Notes: generated by a model not told the origin, from the letters alone. Shown: positions 25,626 through 34,903, numbered from the stretch's first letter. The stretch: DNA of 64,000 nucleotides from Paenibacillus sp. OK003 (GCF_900109515.1 NZ_FOBD01000005.1:62001-126000); one strand, 5' to 3'. Made by a program: numbers and translations.

Positions 25626-28600
25626 ATGAATCAGAAAAAGCTTTTTACGGATGGATGGCAATTTGCGAAAAGTAAGCTGGAGGTTACGGAGCCTGCGGGG
25701 TTAACGTTTGAACCGGTGGAGCTTCCTCATGATTGGCTGATCAATAATACGCTTGAACTGTATGAGGACAGCATCGGATGGTATCGCAAGACATTTCCAT
25801 ATACGAAGGATGAGCAGCAGCTTCTGCTTTGCTTTGACGGGGTGTACATGGATTCTTCCGTATATGTGAACGGTCAGCTTGTTGGAGAATGGAAGTACGG
25901 CTATTCGGCTTTTGAGCATGAGATCACGAGTGCTTTGGTGGAAGGTGACAATGAAATTGTAGTCAAAGTTGTGCATCAGAGTCCCAACAGCAGATGGTAT
26001 TCCGGGGCTGGAATTTATCGCAATGTGTGGCTCAAAACGAGAGATCGGAATTATATCGTCACAGACGGTACCTATGTTTCGATTCAGCAGCAGCCAGAAG
26101 GTTGGCAGGTTGAGGTGGATACGGAGCTGAGTCTCAATCAGAACGCACAACTTGTGCACACGATTTGGTATCAGGGTAATCAGATCGTATCCAGCAAAGA
26201 GGACGTTATAGCTACAGCGGGTAAACACACCGGACATGGAGAGATACAATCGAAAAGTCAACAGCTGGCGGTCGATCTTCCGAAGTTATGGAGCCCGGAT
26301 GAACCGAATCTGTATGATCTGGTAACAGAACTGCAAGTAGCTACAGGTGAGCAGGGCTATGAGACGATCGAGACCGCCACACAGCGGATTGGTTTCAGGG
26401 ATATCAAGCTGGATGCAAACGAAGGATTCCACCTGAATGGGGTCAAGATGAAGCTGAACGGCGTGTGTGAACACCATGATCTTGGGGCGCTGGGGGCTGC
26501 TTTTAACCTAACTGCGCTGCGCAGAAGATTTGTGCTGTTGAAGGAAATGGGCGTTAACGCCATCCGGACCGCTCATAACATGCCTGCCAAAGAGTTCATG
26601 GAACTTGCGGATGAGATGGGGATGTTGATCGTTTCGGAAGCGTTCGATATGTGGGAGAGAGCCAAGACCCCTTACGACTATGCGAGATTTTTCCCGGAAT
26701 GGGCGCATACCGATGTAAAGAGCTGGGTGAAGCGTGATCGTAACCATGCAAGTCTGATCATGTGGAGTATCGGTAACGAAATTTATGATACTCATGCGGA
26801 TGAGCGGGGCCAAGAAATAACCCGGATGCTAATGGAGTATGTACTGGAATTCGATCCAAAAGGGAACGCAGGTGTGACCATTGGTTCGAACTACATGCCG
26901 TGGGAAAACGCACAAAAATGCGCCGACATCGTGAAGCTCGCAGGTTATAACTACGCGGAAAAATACTACGACAAACATCACGAAGAACATCCGGACTGGA
27001 TTATCTATGGTAGTGAAACGTCGTCTGTGGTGCAGAGCCGTGGGATCTATCACTTCCCGTTCGAGCAATCCATACTGGCAGATGATGATGAGCAGTGTTC
27101 GGCTTTGGGTAACAGTACAACAAGCTGGGGCGCAAAGTCAGCAGAATATTGCATTTTGGCGGAACGAGATACGCCGTATTCCTTGGGGCAGTTCCTGTGG
27201 ACGGGATTCGATTATATTGGAGAGCCGACACCGTATCATACGAAGAATTCGTATTTTGGACAGCTGGATACAGCAACGTTCCCGAAAGATTCCTACTATA
27301 TCTACCAAGCAGCCTGGACGGATTACAAGAAAAGTCCGATGGTTCACCTGTTCCCTTACTGGGATTTCAGTCCTGGTCAGCTGATCGATGTACGCGTGTG
27401 CAGTAATGCGCCGAAGATTGAATTGCAGCTGAATGGCAAAACAATCGGCACGTATGATATCGATTACGCAAAGGGAACCCAGCTGTCAGGCTGGTGGAAA
27501 GTGCCATATGAAGAAGGCGAGCTCAAAGCCATCGCTTATGATGAACACGGCAACGTTATTGCAACGGATGTGCAAAGATCCTATACAGATGCAAAGAAGA
27601 TTCGTCTGCAAGCCGATCGGGAGCAGCTGCAAGCGGACGGTACAGATCTTATTTTCGTGGAAATTCAAGTGGAAGATGAAGCAGGTAATCCCGTGCAAAA
27701 TGCAAACAACCGTGTACAGGTCCAAGTGACAGGTGCAGGTCGTCTGTTGGGCCTCGATAACGGGGACAGCACGGACTATGATCCATACAAAGGACTGAGC
27801 AGAAGGCTGTTCAGCGGCAAGCTGATGGCAATCATCGGGGCAACGAACGAATCAGGAACGGTACGGATCGAGGTGACCTCGGAAGGATTGGAAAGTGCAG
27901 CTGCCGAGTTCGAATCACGAGCTGTTGCAGGCGCAGGAGATCGTACCTTAGGTGATTTCGAGGCCGCTGCAGGTCAGGAGCATATCGTACTCATGAGTAA
28001 TACAGAACGTCCGGTTCTGACGGGCCACGTGCAGGAGATTCCTTTGCGAAAAATCGAGATTATCAGCGAAGGTGGACAGCTATTGGATGAATCGAAACAG
28101 GAGATGACGGTGAGCGCCAAGCTGTATCCGGAGAACACATCCTACCGCGATATCGAGTGGGCAGTTGTGAACGATGCGGGTATCGAATCCAACATTGCCA
28201 AGGTCGAAGCCAACGGTCTGGAAGTCATCGTATCCGCTCTGGGCGATGGGGAATTCCGTCTTCGTGCGACGAGCAGTAATGGTACAGATAAAACGAAACT
28301 GATCTCCCAACTGGAGTTCAAAGCAACAGGTCTGGGTACGGCTTACAAAGATCCATACGGCTTTATTACTGGCGGGCTGTACGATTATACCAAAGGGGAT
28401 GTCGGCAACGGCAATGAACGTGGGGTAGCGACAAGCCGGGACGGGGAGACACATGTGGGCTTCCGCAATATCGACTTCGGGCCGTACGGCTCCGATACCA
28501 TTACGATTCCAATCTTTGCGTTGTCTAGTGAAGAGTACTTCATTCAGATTTGGGAAGGTATGCCGGATGAAGAGGGAAGTACACTGCTGGCAGATGTGGT

Positions 28601-29105
28601 GTATGACAAAGAATCCAGATGGAATGTGTATCAGGAAGAGACGTATCAACTGTCCAAGCGGCTGAGTGGGATTACGTCGATCTGTTTTGTACTGAAGCAG
28701 AAGATTCATATCAAAGGCTTCTCGTTCGAGCGCCAAAGCCGCGCATTTGAACAGAATACGGCTGCATCATGCGATCATCTCTACGGGGATACGTTCAAGA
28801 TCGAGGGTGATCATGTCGAGGGGATCGGGAACAATGTGTCGTTGGAGTTTGAAAATATGGACTTCACAGCAGAAGGCACGTCCAAGCTTGTGATCTATGG
28901 ACGTTCAACAATCGATAAAAACACGATCCATATCCGCTTTGCAGGTGAGGACGGACAGAGCAATCAGCTGGTCGAATTCACACAGTCCGATGGATATGAG
29001 GAGCGAGTGTTTGAGCTTGAGCAGGTTAAAGGTGTGCAGAAGGTGACCTTTATTTTCTTGCCGGGCAGTCAGTTTGACTTTGGCTGGTTCCGGTTCGAGA
29101 AGTAG
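25626..29105 (+). CDS. Glycoside hydrolase family 2 (beta-galactosidase-like), cytoplasmic
   Basis: The 1159-residue enzyme has no signal peptide. The sugar-binding, Ig-like and TIM-barrel domains of GH2 fill the first 600 residues. The acid/base Glu385 lies in SIGNEIYDTH and the nucleophile Glu464 in YGSETSSV. DUF4982-like and bacterial Ig-like domains follow, then two C-terminal beta domains (about 930-1159). Such long GH2 enzymes act on beta-galactosides or related plant and host glycans; the exact substrate is open. A GTG four codons upstream is less likely because no ribosome site precedes it. A strong terminator follows. Confidence 0.9.
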   Translation: MNQKKLFTDGWQFAKSKLEVTEPAGLTFEPVELPHDWLINNTLELYEDSIGWYRKTFPYTKDEQQLLLCFDGVYMDSSVYVNGQLVGEWKYGYSAFEHEITSALVEGDNEIVVKVVHQSPNSRWYSGAGIYRNVWLKTRDRNYIVTDGTYVSIQQQPEGWQVEVDTELSLNQNAQLVHTIWYQGNQIVSSKEDVIATAGKHTGHGEIQSKSQQLAVDLPKLWSPDEPNLYDLVTELQVATGEQGYETIETATQRIGFRDIKLDANEGFHLNGVKMKLNGVCEHHDLGALGAAFNLTALRRRFVLLKEMGVNAIRTAHNMPAKEFMELADEMGMLIVSEAFDMWERAKTPYDYARFFPEWAHTDVKSWVKRDRNHASLIMWSIGNEIYDTHADERGQEITRMLMEYVLEFDPKGNAGVTIGSNYMPWENAQKCADIVKLAGYNYAEKYYDKHHEEHPDWIIYGSETSSVVQSRGIYHFPFEQSILADDDEQCSALGNSTTSWGAKSAEYCILAERDTPYSLGQFLWTGFDYIGEPTPYHTKNSYFGQLDTATFPKDSYYIYQAAWTDYKKSPMVHLFPYWDFSPGQLIDVRVCSNAPKIELQLNGKTIGTYDIDYAKGTQLSGWWKVPYEEGELKAIAYDEHGNVIATDVQRSYTDAKKIRLQADREQLQADGTDLIFVEIQVEDEAGNPVQNANNRVQVQVTGAGRLLGLDNGDSTDYDPYKGLSRRLFSGKLMAIIGATNESGTVRIEVTSEGLESAAAEFESRAVAGAGDRTLGDFEAAAGQEHIVLMSNTERPVLTGHVQEIPLRKIEIISEGGQLLDESKQEMTVSAKLYPENTSYRDIEWAVVNDAGIESNIAKVEANGLEVIVSALGDGEFRLRATSSNGTDKTKLISQLEFKATGLGTAYKDPYGFITGGLYDYTKGDVGNGNERGVATSRDGETHVGFRNIDFGPYGSDTITIPIFALSSEEYFIQIWEGMPDEEGSTLLADVVYDKESRWNVYQEETYQLSKRLSGITSICFVLKQKIHIKGFSFERQSRAFEQNTAASCDHLYGDTFKIEGDHVEGIGNNVSLEFENMDFTAEGTSKLVIYGRSTIDKNTIHIRFAGEDGQSNQLVEFTQSDGYEERVFELEQVKGVQKVTFIFLPGSQFDFGWFRFEK

Positions 29106-29161
29106 GACGCCAGATATAGTAGTTCAGATATGGTAGTTCAGGGATAGAGAGGATTTATATC

Positions 29162-29223
29162 AATCCCCTTCAGATAAACGGTGTTCTTTCAGAACAGGAC
29201 GTTTATCTGGAGGGGATTTTTTT
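29162..29223 (+). terminator. Terminator of the GH2 gene
   Basis: AATCCCCTTCAGATAAACG pairs with CGTTTATCTGGAGGGGATT around an inner GTTCT/AGAAC hairpin, with seven T residues. Confidence 0.9.
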
Positions 29224-29241
29224 GTATGTTAAACGATTCGT

Positions 29242-29567
29242 TTAGCTTCCTGAATCTTTCATGTCAGCATCGTTAATGGTCAGCATAGCTTTCTCTGAAT
29301 CCCAGGACACGTTCAATCCCAAACCACGCAATACCTCAAAAGGCACTGTAGTTGCTTCCGAGTAATTATTTATGGGTTCAGGTAGCTTCCTTGAGTTGTT
29401 GGCTCAGCTGTCAGCTCAAGCAACAGGCTAGATGCAACTAATGCGGCAACCATTGCAATGGCGAATCGTCGGGACGATTTGCCTTTCCCATTGGGTCTAT
29501 GATTCAAGCGTGAAGTGGAGCGTCGTTTTTCTTTTGCTATGTCATCGGATGGGTTAATCGAACGCAT
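29242..29567 (-). pseudogene. Frameshifted copper-amine-oxidase-stalk-like secreted protein
   Basis: The N-terminal frame (29370-29567) codes a basic leader and one membrane helix (about residues 35-53) and stops after GSYLNP. A second frame starting inside its end reads KLPEPINNYSEATTVPFEVL and continues as a stalk-like repeat (FEVLRGLGLNVSWDSEKAML) to a stop at 29242. This is typical of copper amine oxidase N-terminal-like domains found in many Paenibacillus cell-surface proteins. One frameshift separates the halves, so the gene is probably dead, unless the sequence has an error. Confidence 0.6.
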
Positions 29568-29766
29568 GGGTATCGCCTCTTTTTCAGATGAGATGGACGT
29601 GAATGATGCATTGTTATATAAACACTTTATGGTGGGGTGAAGTTACATACAAATGATAAAATTTCCTTTATATTGAAGATCCGTACTGAGTGTGTTTATG
29701 TTATTTCTAACAGCACATAGGTAACATGTACGGAGACATTAGCGTCTTAATTCATGAGGTGATTGG

Positions 29767-30237
29767 ATGAAAAGAGTACTGCTCACGCTTTCGTTAGCGT
29801 TAATGCTGTTAACTGCCTGTAAGGTAAACGATCAGACAGTGGGTTCTCCAGTAATCTTAAATTCATTTCCGGAGATTATTGAGCCCCATAACCCTGAGCA
29901 AGCGGAGCAAAGTGGGGATGTCGTTGTGCTTCTCGAAGGCATGCGGAACAAGGATAAGTGGAAAACATTTGTGAAGAATGTGAAGAACAAACAGCAGGAT
30001 CAGGTTCGTGTGACGAAGTATACCATTGAAGGTGGGGCCATCATCTATGAATTGATTTACGATGGTTCAGCCATTCAATCGACTTATGATGATTCAAGGG
30101 ATCTCTATGGCTCCAAACAGGGGATTACGACCAACACCTGCCAAGGGATCGGTACGATGAAGAGTGAGCAGGGACGTGTTTTTTACGTGTTAACCGGTTG
30201 TGAGAAGGAAGGCAGTACCTTTTCGATTCCCAAGTGA
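29767..30237 (+). CDS. DUF4362-type lipoprotein
   Basis: The 156-residue protein has a lipoprotein signal with lipobox LTAC (Cys18) and a compact domain with GDVVVLLEGMRNKDKWKTF and two later Cys (TNTCQGI, LTGCEK). This resembles DUF4362 proteins of Bacillales. The function is unknown; it is expected on the outer face of the membrane. GAGGTGATTGG precedes the ATG. It ends in a hairpin shared with a broken gene on the other strand. Confidence 0.75.
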   Translation: MKRVLLTLSLALMLLTACKVNDQTVGSPVILNSFPEIIEPHNPEQAEQSGDVVVLLEGMRNKDKWKTFVKNVKNKQQDQVRVTKYTIEGGAIIYELIYDGSAIQSTYDDSRDLYGSKQGITTNTCQGIGTMKSEQGRVFYVLTGCEKEGSTFSIPK

Positions 30238-30294
30238 TGAGAGTTCTATCTAACCGTAAATAGTTGAGATATGTAATTATTCATGCTGTAAATC

Positions 30295-30335
30295 AAAAAA
30301 GATCCTGCGAAGCCGAAGCTTTTCAGGATCTTTTT
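30295..30335. terminator. Bidirectional terminator
   Basis: AAAAAGATCCTG and CAGGATCTTTTT form the stem. It serves the lipoprotein gene and the remnant on the minus strand. Confidence 0.85.
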
Positions 30336-30365
30336 GCTGCTATATGGAGAGTGAGAGCTGGTGGT

Positions 30366-30575
30366 TTATGCATACAAAACATTGGATAGTTCAATCAGAT
30401 TACCGTCAGGATCACGTATATATACCGAACAGATTGGCCCCAGAGCACCTGTCCGCTTTACTGGTCCTTCTTCGAATTCAACTACCTGCATGCCTAATAC
30501 ATTCGTATAAAATGCAATCGTCGCTTCCAGATTTTCCACGGTTAACACGAGATGATCGAGTCGTTCTATTTTTAT
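30366..30575 (-). pseudogene. VOC (glyoxalase-like) gene with internal deletion and lost start codon
   Basis: The frame encodes the first strand-helix of a VOC domain (RLDHLVLTVENLEATIAFYT) joined in frame after MQVVEF to the last part (EEGPVKRTGALGP, then YIRDPDGNLIELSN). About half of a normal 125-residue domain is missing. AAAGGAGG lies seven bases before an ATA codon (30573-30575), exactly where the start codon should be. Both defects point to a decayed gene. Confidence 0.7.
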
Positions 30576-30653
30576 GGATAAGCCTCCTTTGAAATGGATT
30601 ATTAGCTCCTGTAAAACGAGGGTTGTATATAATAGTATGTCATTTATTATACC

Positions 30654-30788
30654 TTAGAGCTTGGTGTGGTTAATCGGTTTAGGCAACGCCGATCCTTCGG
30701 ACATATTAGTGGAAAAGTAGAATATAAAGGGAAGAGCGAGCAAGATTAGACCGATGATTACGGCGGTGATGATACTCTTTTTGTTCAA
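30654..30788 (-). CDS. Small membrane protein (44 residues)
   Basis: A TTG start follows AAAGGAG at eight bases. The product has a short basic N terminus (MNKKS), one membrane helix (about 6-26) and a polar tail. No family is recognised. The good ribosome site and clean hydrophobic profile support a real gene. Confidence 0.55.
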   Translation of the reverse strand: MNKKSIITAVIIGLILLALPFIFYFSTNMSEGSALPKPINHTKL

Positions 30789-31026
30789 TTTACAGGCTCC
30801 TTTCGGAAAAATAGAATCTAGCACAATGGGTATATAACCTATATATTAACCAATTGATTGAAATTTGGAGTAATATGCACGAATGCGCAATAGTTCTGAC
30901 GAAGAGTGTTTACCACGGCGCCGGATGATATATGTGAAAATGAATCCTCCGTTTGATTCCAATCTACTTTCTAACTTGTTAAAATTTAGGTACATATACT
31001 ACGGTCAGGTTGGCGGTGAAGATAGA

Positions 31027-32163
31027 ATGCAGCGTATTCAGGTACATCCCGATGTATTAGAGGAAAAAGCCCGGCTCGTCCAGCAGAAGAAGCTGGAACT
31101 GGAGCGAATGGTACGGGAACTGGAAAAGTCAATTTACCTGTTGCAGTCCGAATGGTCTGGTGTCACTGGAGAGCGGTTCTTCTGGGATTTTATGCAGGTG
31201 AAAGAAGTTTTTCCTGCTACACTGGGTCTTTTGGATAAAATTCAGAACGAATTTATTTTTATAGCGAAGAATTTCAGAACAGCCGATGGTTCGGGTGAGG
31301 TTGCTCTATATATACCTGAAGAACTGAAACGAAATTTCGGTGTTGGGTTGCTCGATAAGTCGGTTGGAGAGACCGTAACCGGAATTGGACAGACGGCGGA
31401 GGCGCTCTTTTATGATCCATTCGGCACGGTGACCAGTGTGGCTTATGCTATGACCTTGGGCAGAGTGGTCGATGTTGGGCGAGGAATCGGATTCGCATGG
31501 GATGCCGCTTGGGGCACAGGAACAGCCAGGTCTGACATTGAGCAGTTTGTAGATGAGCAGAAGAAACAGATGGATGAGAGTGGGGCAGGATATTATAGTG
31601 GTTCTGTGATGGGTCAGGTATTGGCCTACGCCTTTGTTGGCAGGGCGCTTCGTTCGAAAGAGGATATGGGCGGGGGATTAGGGGGAGGTAAGAAAGAATC
31701 GGATAAGGGTAAAGAAGGGCCTGGACAAGATGGTAAACCTGTTGTAGATAAAGAGAGGTGGCTGGGGAGTCTACAAAATACAGAAAACTTTAAAACAGGA
31801 ACTAAAGAAAACGGATTAAGCCATATTTTTGGTGGTGAAATACTCAAAAATGGGAATGCCAATGGTTTTCATTATGAAGGGATGCCAAATAGTAACGGCA
31901 AAATTGTCGGGAAAGTTGATACACCTAATGAGTTTGGTGTCTATCAAGCCAATGTTGAAATTAATGGAGTACCAAAAGGACCCAAATCCACATTTTTTCC
32001 AAAGGAATGGACACCACAACAGGTAATTGATTCAGTAAATGAAGCTTTTAATAGTAAAGTAAATATAAAAAACAATAAATATATAGGGAAAACAAGCACA
32101 GGTATGGAAATAGAGCTTATTTTGAGAAATGATAAGATAATCTCAGCATACCCAATATACTGA
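31027..32163 (+). CDS. Polymorphic toxin: WXG100-like N terminus with EndoU RNase C terminus
   Basis: With start at ATG 31027 the product has 378 residues. Residues 1-100 form a helical hairpin with SEWSGVTG (a WXG motif) that marks type VII secretion substrates. A middle pretoxin part and a Gly/Lys-rich linker (about 205-240) follow. The last 134 residues resemble bacterial EndoU nucleases: His266 in LSHIFGG, His282 in GFHYEG and Lys320 in KSTFFPKEW are the expected catalytic set, and the end reads KIISAYPIY. It would be an RNA-cutting toxin used against rivals. The immunity gene should be the next one. Base composition drops sharply to A+T-rich from about 31740, as expected for an exchangeable toxin tip. 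Confidence 0.82.
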   Translation: MQRIQVHPDVLEEKARLVQQKKLELERMVRELEKSIYLLQSEWSGVTGERFFWDFMQVKEVFPATLGLLDKIQNEFIFIAKNFRTADGSGEVALYIPEELKRNFGVGLLDKSVGETVTGIGQTAEALFYDPFGTVTSVAYAMTLGRVVDVGRGIGFAWDAAWGTGTARSDIEQFVDEQKKQMDESGAGYYSGSVMGQVLAYAFVGRALRSKEDMGGGLGGGKKESDKGKEGPGQDGKPVVDKERWLGSLQNTENFKTGTKENGLSHIFGGEILKNGNANGFHYEGMPNSNGKIVGKVDTPNEFGVYQANVEINGVPKGPKSTFFPKEWTPQQVIDSVNEAFNSKVNIKNNKYIGKTSTGMEIELILRNDKIISAYPIY

Positions 32164-32179
32164 ATTGGAGGGTACATTA

Positions 32180-32653
32180 GTGAAGATAAAATATAATTAT
32201 AAATTGAAATACATGGATGAATTTAATATGGTTGTAATGGATTTTGACGAGGAAAAATCACTTGAGTTCGCCACTATGATAAGTGATCCTTTAGGATCTG
32301 ATATACCTTGGAGATTTGAAGATTTGAGAAAAGATATTGAGAATTATTTTGATTTATTAAGGGGAGGAATCCCCGAATATAGACATGGAGGAAATGCATC
32401 CAGCGTCATATCACATAAAGATTACACAATAATTGAAGATCCATTTTATGATGAGGAAGAAGATGAAATTGAACCGATTTGTAAGTTAGAGACAGTTGAA
32501 TTCGTAAAAATAATATTACTATGGGCTTACGAAACTTACAAATTTAAAAGTAAAAAGGGAGTGATTGCTTTAAAGGAGGCAGAAATGGTTATGAAATGGG
32601 TTGAACAAAAGATGTTAGAAGTTGAGAGTATAGAAAATGAATCTATACAATAG
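32180..32653 (+). CDS. Probable immunity protein for the EndoU toxin
   Basis: The 157-residue acidic protein (NMVVMDFDEEKSLEFATM, EDPFYDEEEDEIEPIC) has no membrane segment. It starts at GTG 32180 with TTGGAGGG before it, 16 bases after the toxin stop. Position and acidity fit an immunity protein that neutralises the basic EndoU domain in the cytoplasm. I do not recognise the family, so the role rests on location. Confidence 0.65.
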   Translation: MKIKYNYKLKYMDEFNMVVMDFDEEKSLEFATMISDPLGSDIPWRFEDLRKDIENYFDLLRGGIPEYRHGGNASSVISHKDYTIIEDPFYDEEEDEIEPICKLETVEFVKIILLWAYETYKFKSKKGVIALKEAEMVMKWVEQKMLEVESIENESIQ

Positions 32654-32677
32654 CTGATATAAAGCTCATCCCTGATC

Positions 32678-33109
32678 ATGCCGACTTATCTTTTATCGAG
32701 TGCTGCTCGGAACATATGTAGAAAAGAGAAACTTTTCTTTGATAAGGATGAAGAAACTTACAATAGCGAAGGTGCATTAAAATATACTCGACTATATATA
32801 AGTGACACGCCATTCAAGGAGAATTACTCAAGGACGCTTAGCTTTAGTGTATATGATGAACCTTATGAATTTCAAACCGTTACTTATGACTGGGATGATA
32901 CGCAAAATGAATATTTTAAAGCAGTAGTATCTGATGATTTTGATGATAATGAGGATTTATTATTTAAATTCCTTTTTGCTTTTCTGAGCGAATTCCCCGA
33001 TGCAAGAGTATGGATTGAGAAAGATTGGTTTTACAATTTGAAAAATATGAAAAAGATAAAGGCATCCTACAATAATAATTGGTGCTATATTGATCGCAAG
33101 AACATGTAA
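32678..33109 (+). CDS. Immunity-like protein, perhaps 5'-damaged
   Basis: The 143-residue frame is acidic and Tyr/Phe-rich, like many immunity proteins. The ATG at 32678 has no ribosome site. Another frame just upstream and across it reads IKLIPDHADLSFIECC before stopping, which looks like the true N terminus in a different frame, so a frameshift near 32735 is possible. Family not recognised. It is followed by a terminator. Confidence 0.45.
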   Translation: MPTYLLSSAARNICRKEKLFFDKDEETYNSEGALKYTRLYISDTPFKENYSRTLSFSVYDEPYEFQTVTYDWDDTQNEYFKAVVSDDFDDNEDLLFKFLFAFLSEFPDARVWIEKDWFYNLKNMKKIKASYNNNWCYIDRKNM

Positions 33110-33145
33110 AAAACCAACATGTCCATTAATTGATAATGCTTACAG

Positions 33146-33180
33146 GCACTTCTACCAGACAAAAAGTAGAGGTGCATTTT
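33146..33180 (+). terminator. Terminator of immunity-like gene (repeat type 1)
   Basis: GCACTTCTAC and GTAGAGGTGC form the stem, followed by ATTTTTA. A near copy is at 33950-33986. Confidence 0.75.
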
Positions 33181-33306
33181 TATGGAATTTAATAATGGAT
33201 GGTGTTTTCTGGATGATACTTTGTATGGAGCTTACAGTTAATGTCTGTGGATATTAAGTCCAATTACAGTTCCTACAGAAATATACATATGGAGAAATTT
33301 GGTAGC

Positions 33307-33327
33307 CCTGCCGTTCAGATGCAATAG
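33307..33327. repeat. Hairpin repeat type 2, copy 1
   Basis: CCTGCCGTTCAGATGCAATAG differs in two of 21 bases from 34726-34746. Both lie in the loop region of terminator-like hairpins around immunity-like genes. Confidence 0.6.
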
Positions 33328-33336
33328 AGAGGGCGC

Positions 33337-33404
33337 CACCCTTTTCAGGTTTTGGGCTTAGTAAGGATACTAGCAAGTACTACGATTATGAGATTGATTA
33401 CTAA
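33337..33404 (+). pseudogene. Short 3' remnant of a toxin or immunity gene
   Basis: An open frame without a start reads PPFSGFGLSKDTSKYYDYEI and stops at 33404, 19 bases before the next gene. Its upstream part is cut off by a hairpin. It looks like the end of a lost gene; the family is not known. Confidence 0.35.
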
Positions 33405-33422
33405 ATGTTGAGGTGAAACAGA

Positions 33423-33911
33423 ATGTTATTGGAAAATGCAGTATCCAAACTAAATAGTATAAATTGGGGCTCAGTAGGTACTGTTATCTCTGAGGAGGAT
33501 GCTAACCTCGGTTATGAATTCCTCAGAAGAATGGCTCAATTTTATAAAGTGGAGCAGCTGAAGCCTATGCCGCCTGCGTTTACAAATGTAGCGAAACTGC
33601 TAGGAGATCAAGAAGAGGAATTAGATATTTCAGCTTATTGTAGTTCAGATGCTGTTGCTTATTTGAATCAAAACTCATATGTAAAAAGAATATTTGAATA
33701 TTATCTACAACTGGCGAACTACTCAGAGGAAAGGCCGGGGATTAGTCAATATTTAGAGATATATGAACCATTAATTAAACTTTTTGAACGTGGAGGAGCT
33801 TTCACGATTAAGCCACTTTCTCTAGAAATTATTAAAGTCTCACATTTCCCACTAAACAATTGGTATGAGAAGTTTGTGGATAAAAATCCGATTGATATTA
33901 ATAATTTTTAG
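33423..33911 (+). CDS. Immunity-like protein of unknown family
   Basis: The 162-residue soluble, acidic protein (YEFLRRMAQFYKVEQLKPMP, SQYLEIYEPLIKLFERGGAF) follows GAGGTGAAAC. It has no signal or membrane segment. It sits in a row of A+T-rich genes, each with its own terminator, downstream of the EndoU toxin, the typical layout of orphan immunity genes. The function is inferred from context. Confidence 0.55.
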   Translation: MLLENAVSKLNSINWGSVGTVISEEDANLGYEFLRRMAQFYKVEQLKPMPPAFTNVAKLLGDQEEELDISAYCSSDAVAYLNQNSYVKRIFEYYLQLANYSEERPGISQYLEIYEPLIKLFERGGAFTIKPLSLEIIKVSHFPLNNWYEKFVDKNPIDINNF

Positions 33912-33949
33912 ATCATTCAGGTTAGTATGTCAAATAAACGTATTATGGA

Positions 33950-33986
33950 AGAGCACTTCTACACACAATCGTAGAGGTGTTCTTAC
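33950..33986 (+). terminator. Terminator (repeat type 1, second copy)
   Basis: AGCACTTCTAC and GTAGAGGTGTTCTT form the stem. The arms match the terminator at 33146-33180. Confidence 0.65.
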
Positions 33987-34012
33987 TATAAAATCTAGGA
34001 GAACAAAGTGCC

Positions 34013-34671
34013 ATGATACTAAAAAAACGACTTTTAATAATCGGATGTTGTATTGCCTTTGTGATCTTACTTGTTCTAACTTATAGCTTTTATAAAGAGA
34101 AAAGAATGTATGAACAGTATCTAACGATGAATGTCCGCCAAGATATCGTTGATATGAAGAGTGCGATCATAAATAATGATATTTTATTTAACCGAATACT
34201 TACGAATGAAATAATAACAAACGAGATGGTTGAGGATGGAGAACAAGCCAGCTCTATTACAACTTTACAGATATGACGCAGATTATAGATAAGTATAACT
34301 TGATGAATCTAAGTTTCAGCGAAGAAGCCAACTGGCTGCTACAACCCGCAGCATTATTTACAAACGACTTAGGCCAAGATGACATTTTGCCACCTACACT
34401 TCACCGCATGCGAATGACGTTCGAGAGGCTGGATATAACCAGTTATCCTGTAAAAGCTGAACTTAAAGCCAGAATCGAGGAGTACCAGCAGTTAAATCAT
34501 CGATGGCTGAACATTGTTGGGGACTTTGAATCCAAGGAAATTAACGAGAATGATTGGCCCCAAATCTTGAATGATCTGGAGCAAGTGACCCGAGCTTATT
34601 TTAGTGAGAAAAAGGTTAATTTCGTGGATGATGACGTTTGGAAAGACGCTTTGAATCCAAGATACGAATGA
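34013..34671 (+). pseudogene. Membrane-anchored protein gene split by a frameshift
   Basis: The first frame (34013-34276) codes a membrane helix (about 5-25) and a polar helix ending in SITTLQI. The second (from 34273) has no ribosome site, and its frame extends upstream as YNFTDMTQII, so the two halves read as one protein of about 220 residues with a break near 34258. Such single-helix proteins occur in immunity arrays. The family is not recognised. Either the gene is broken or a sequencing indel is present. Confidence 0.6.
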
Positions 34672-34712
34672 TGAAGAAGAGCTAATTGATACTAGATATG
34701 AGATGCACATTC

Positions 34713-34765
34713 AAAGTGGAGTACTCCTGCCGTTTAGAGGCAATAGGAAGAACTCCACTTTTTTT
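34713..34765 (+). terminator. Terminator containing hairpin repeat type 2, copy 2
   Basis: AAAGTGGAGT and ACTCCACTTTTTTT frame an inner CCTGCC..GGCAATAGG hairpin (34726-34746) that nearly repeats 33307-33327. Confidence 0.75.
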
Positions 34766-34903
34766 ATATCAAAACAACTAATGAAATTATTCCCATACTG
34801 GACGATAATATAGTAGAAGTAATACTTAGTTATACCAATTATTTAGTTCACCATATACATAGAGAACTATCCACAACTATCCTAACTCTCACGAGGTACA
34901 TTC

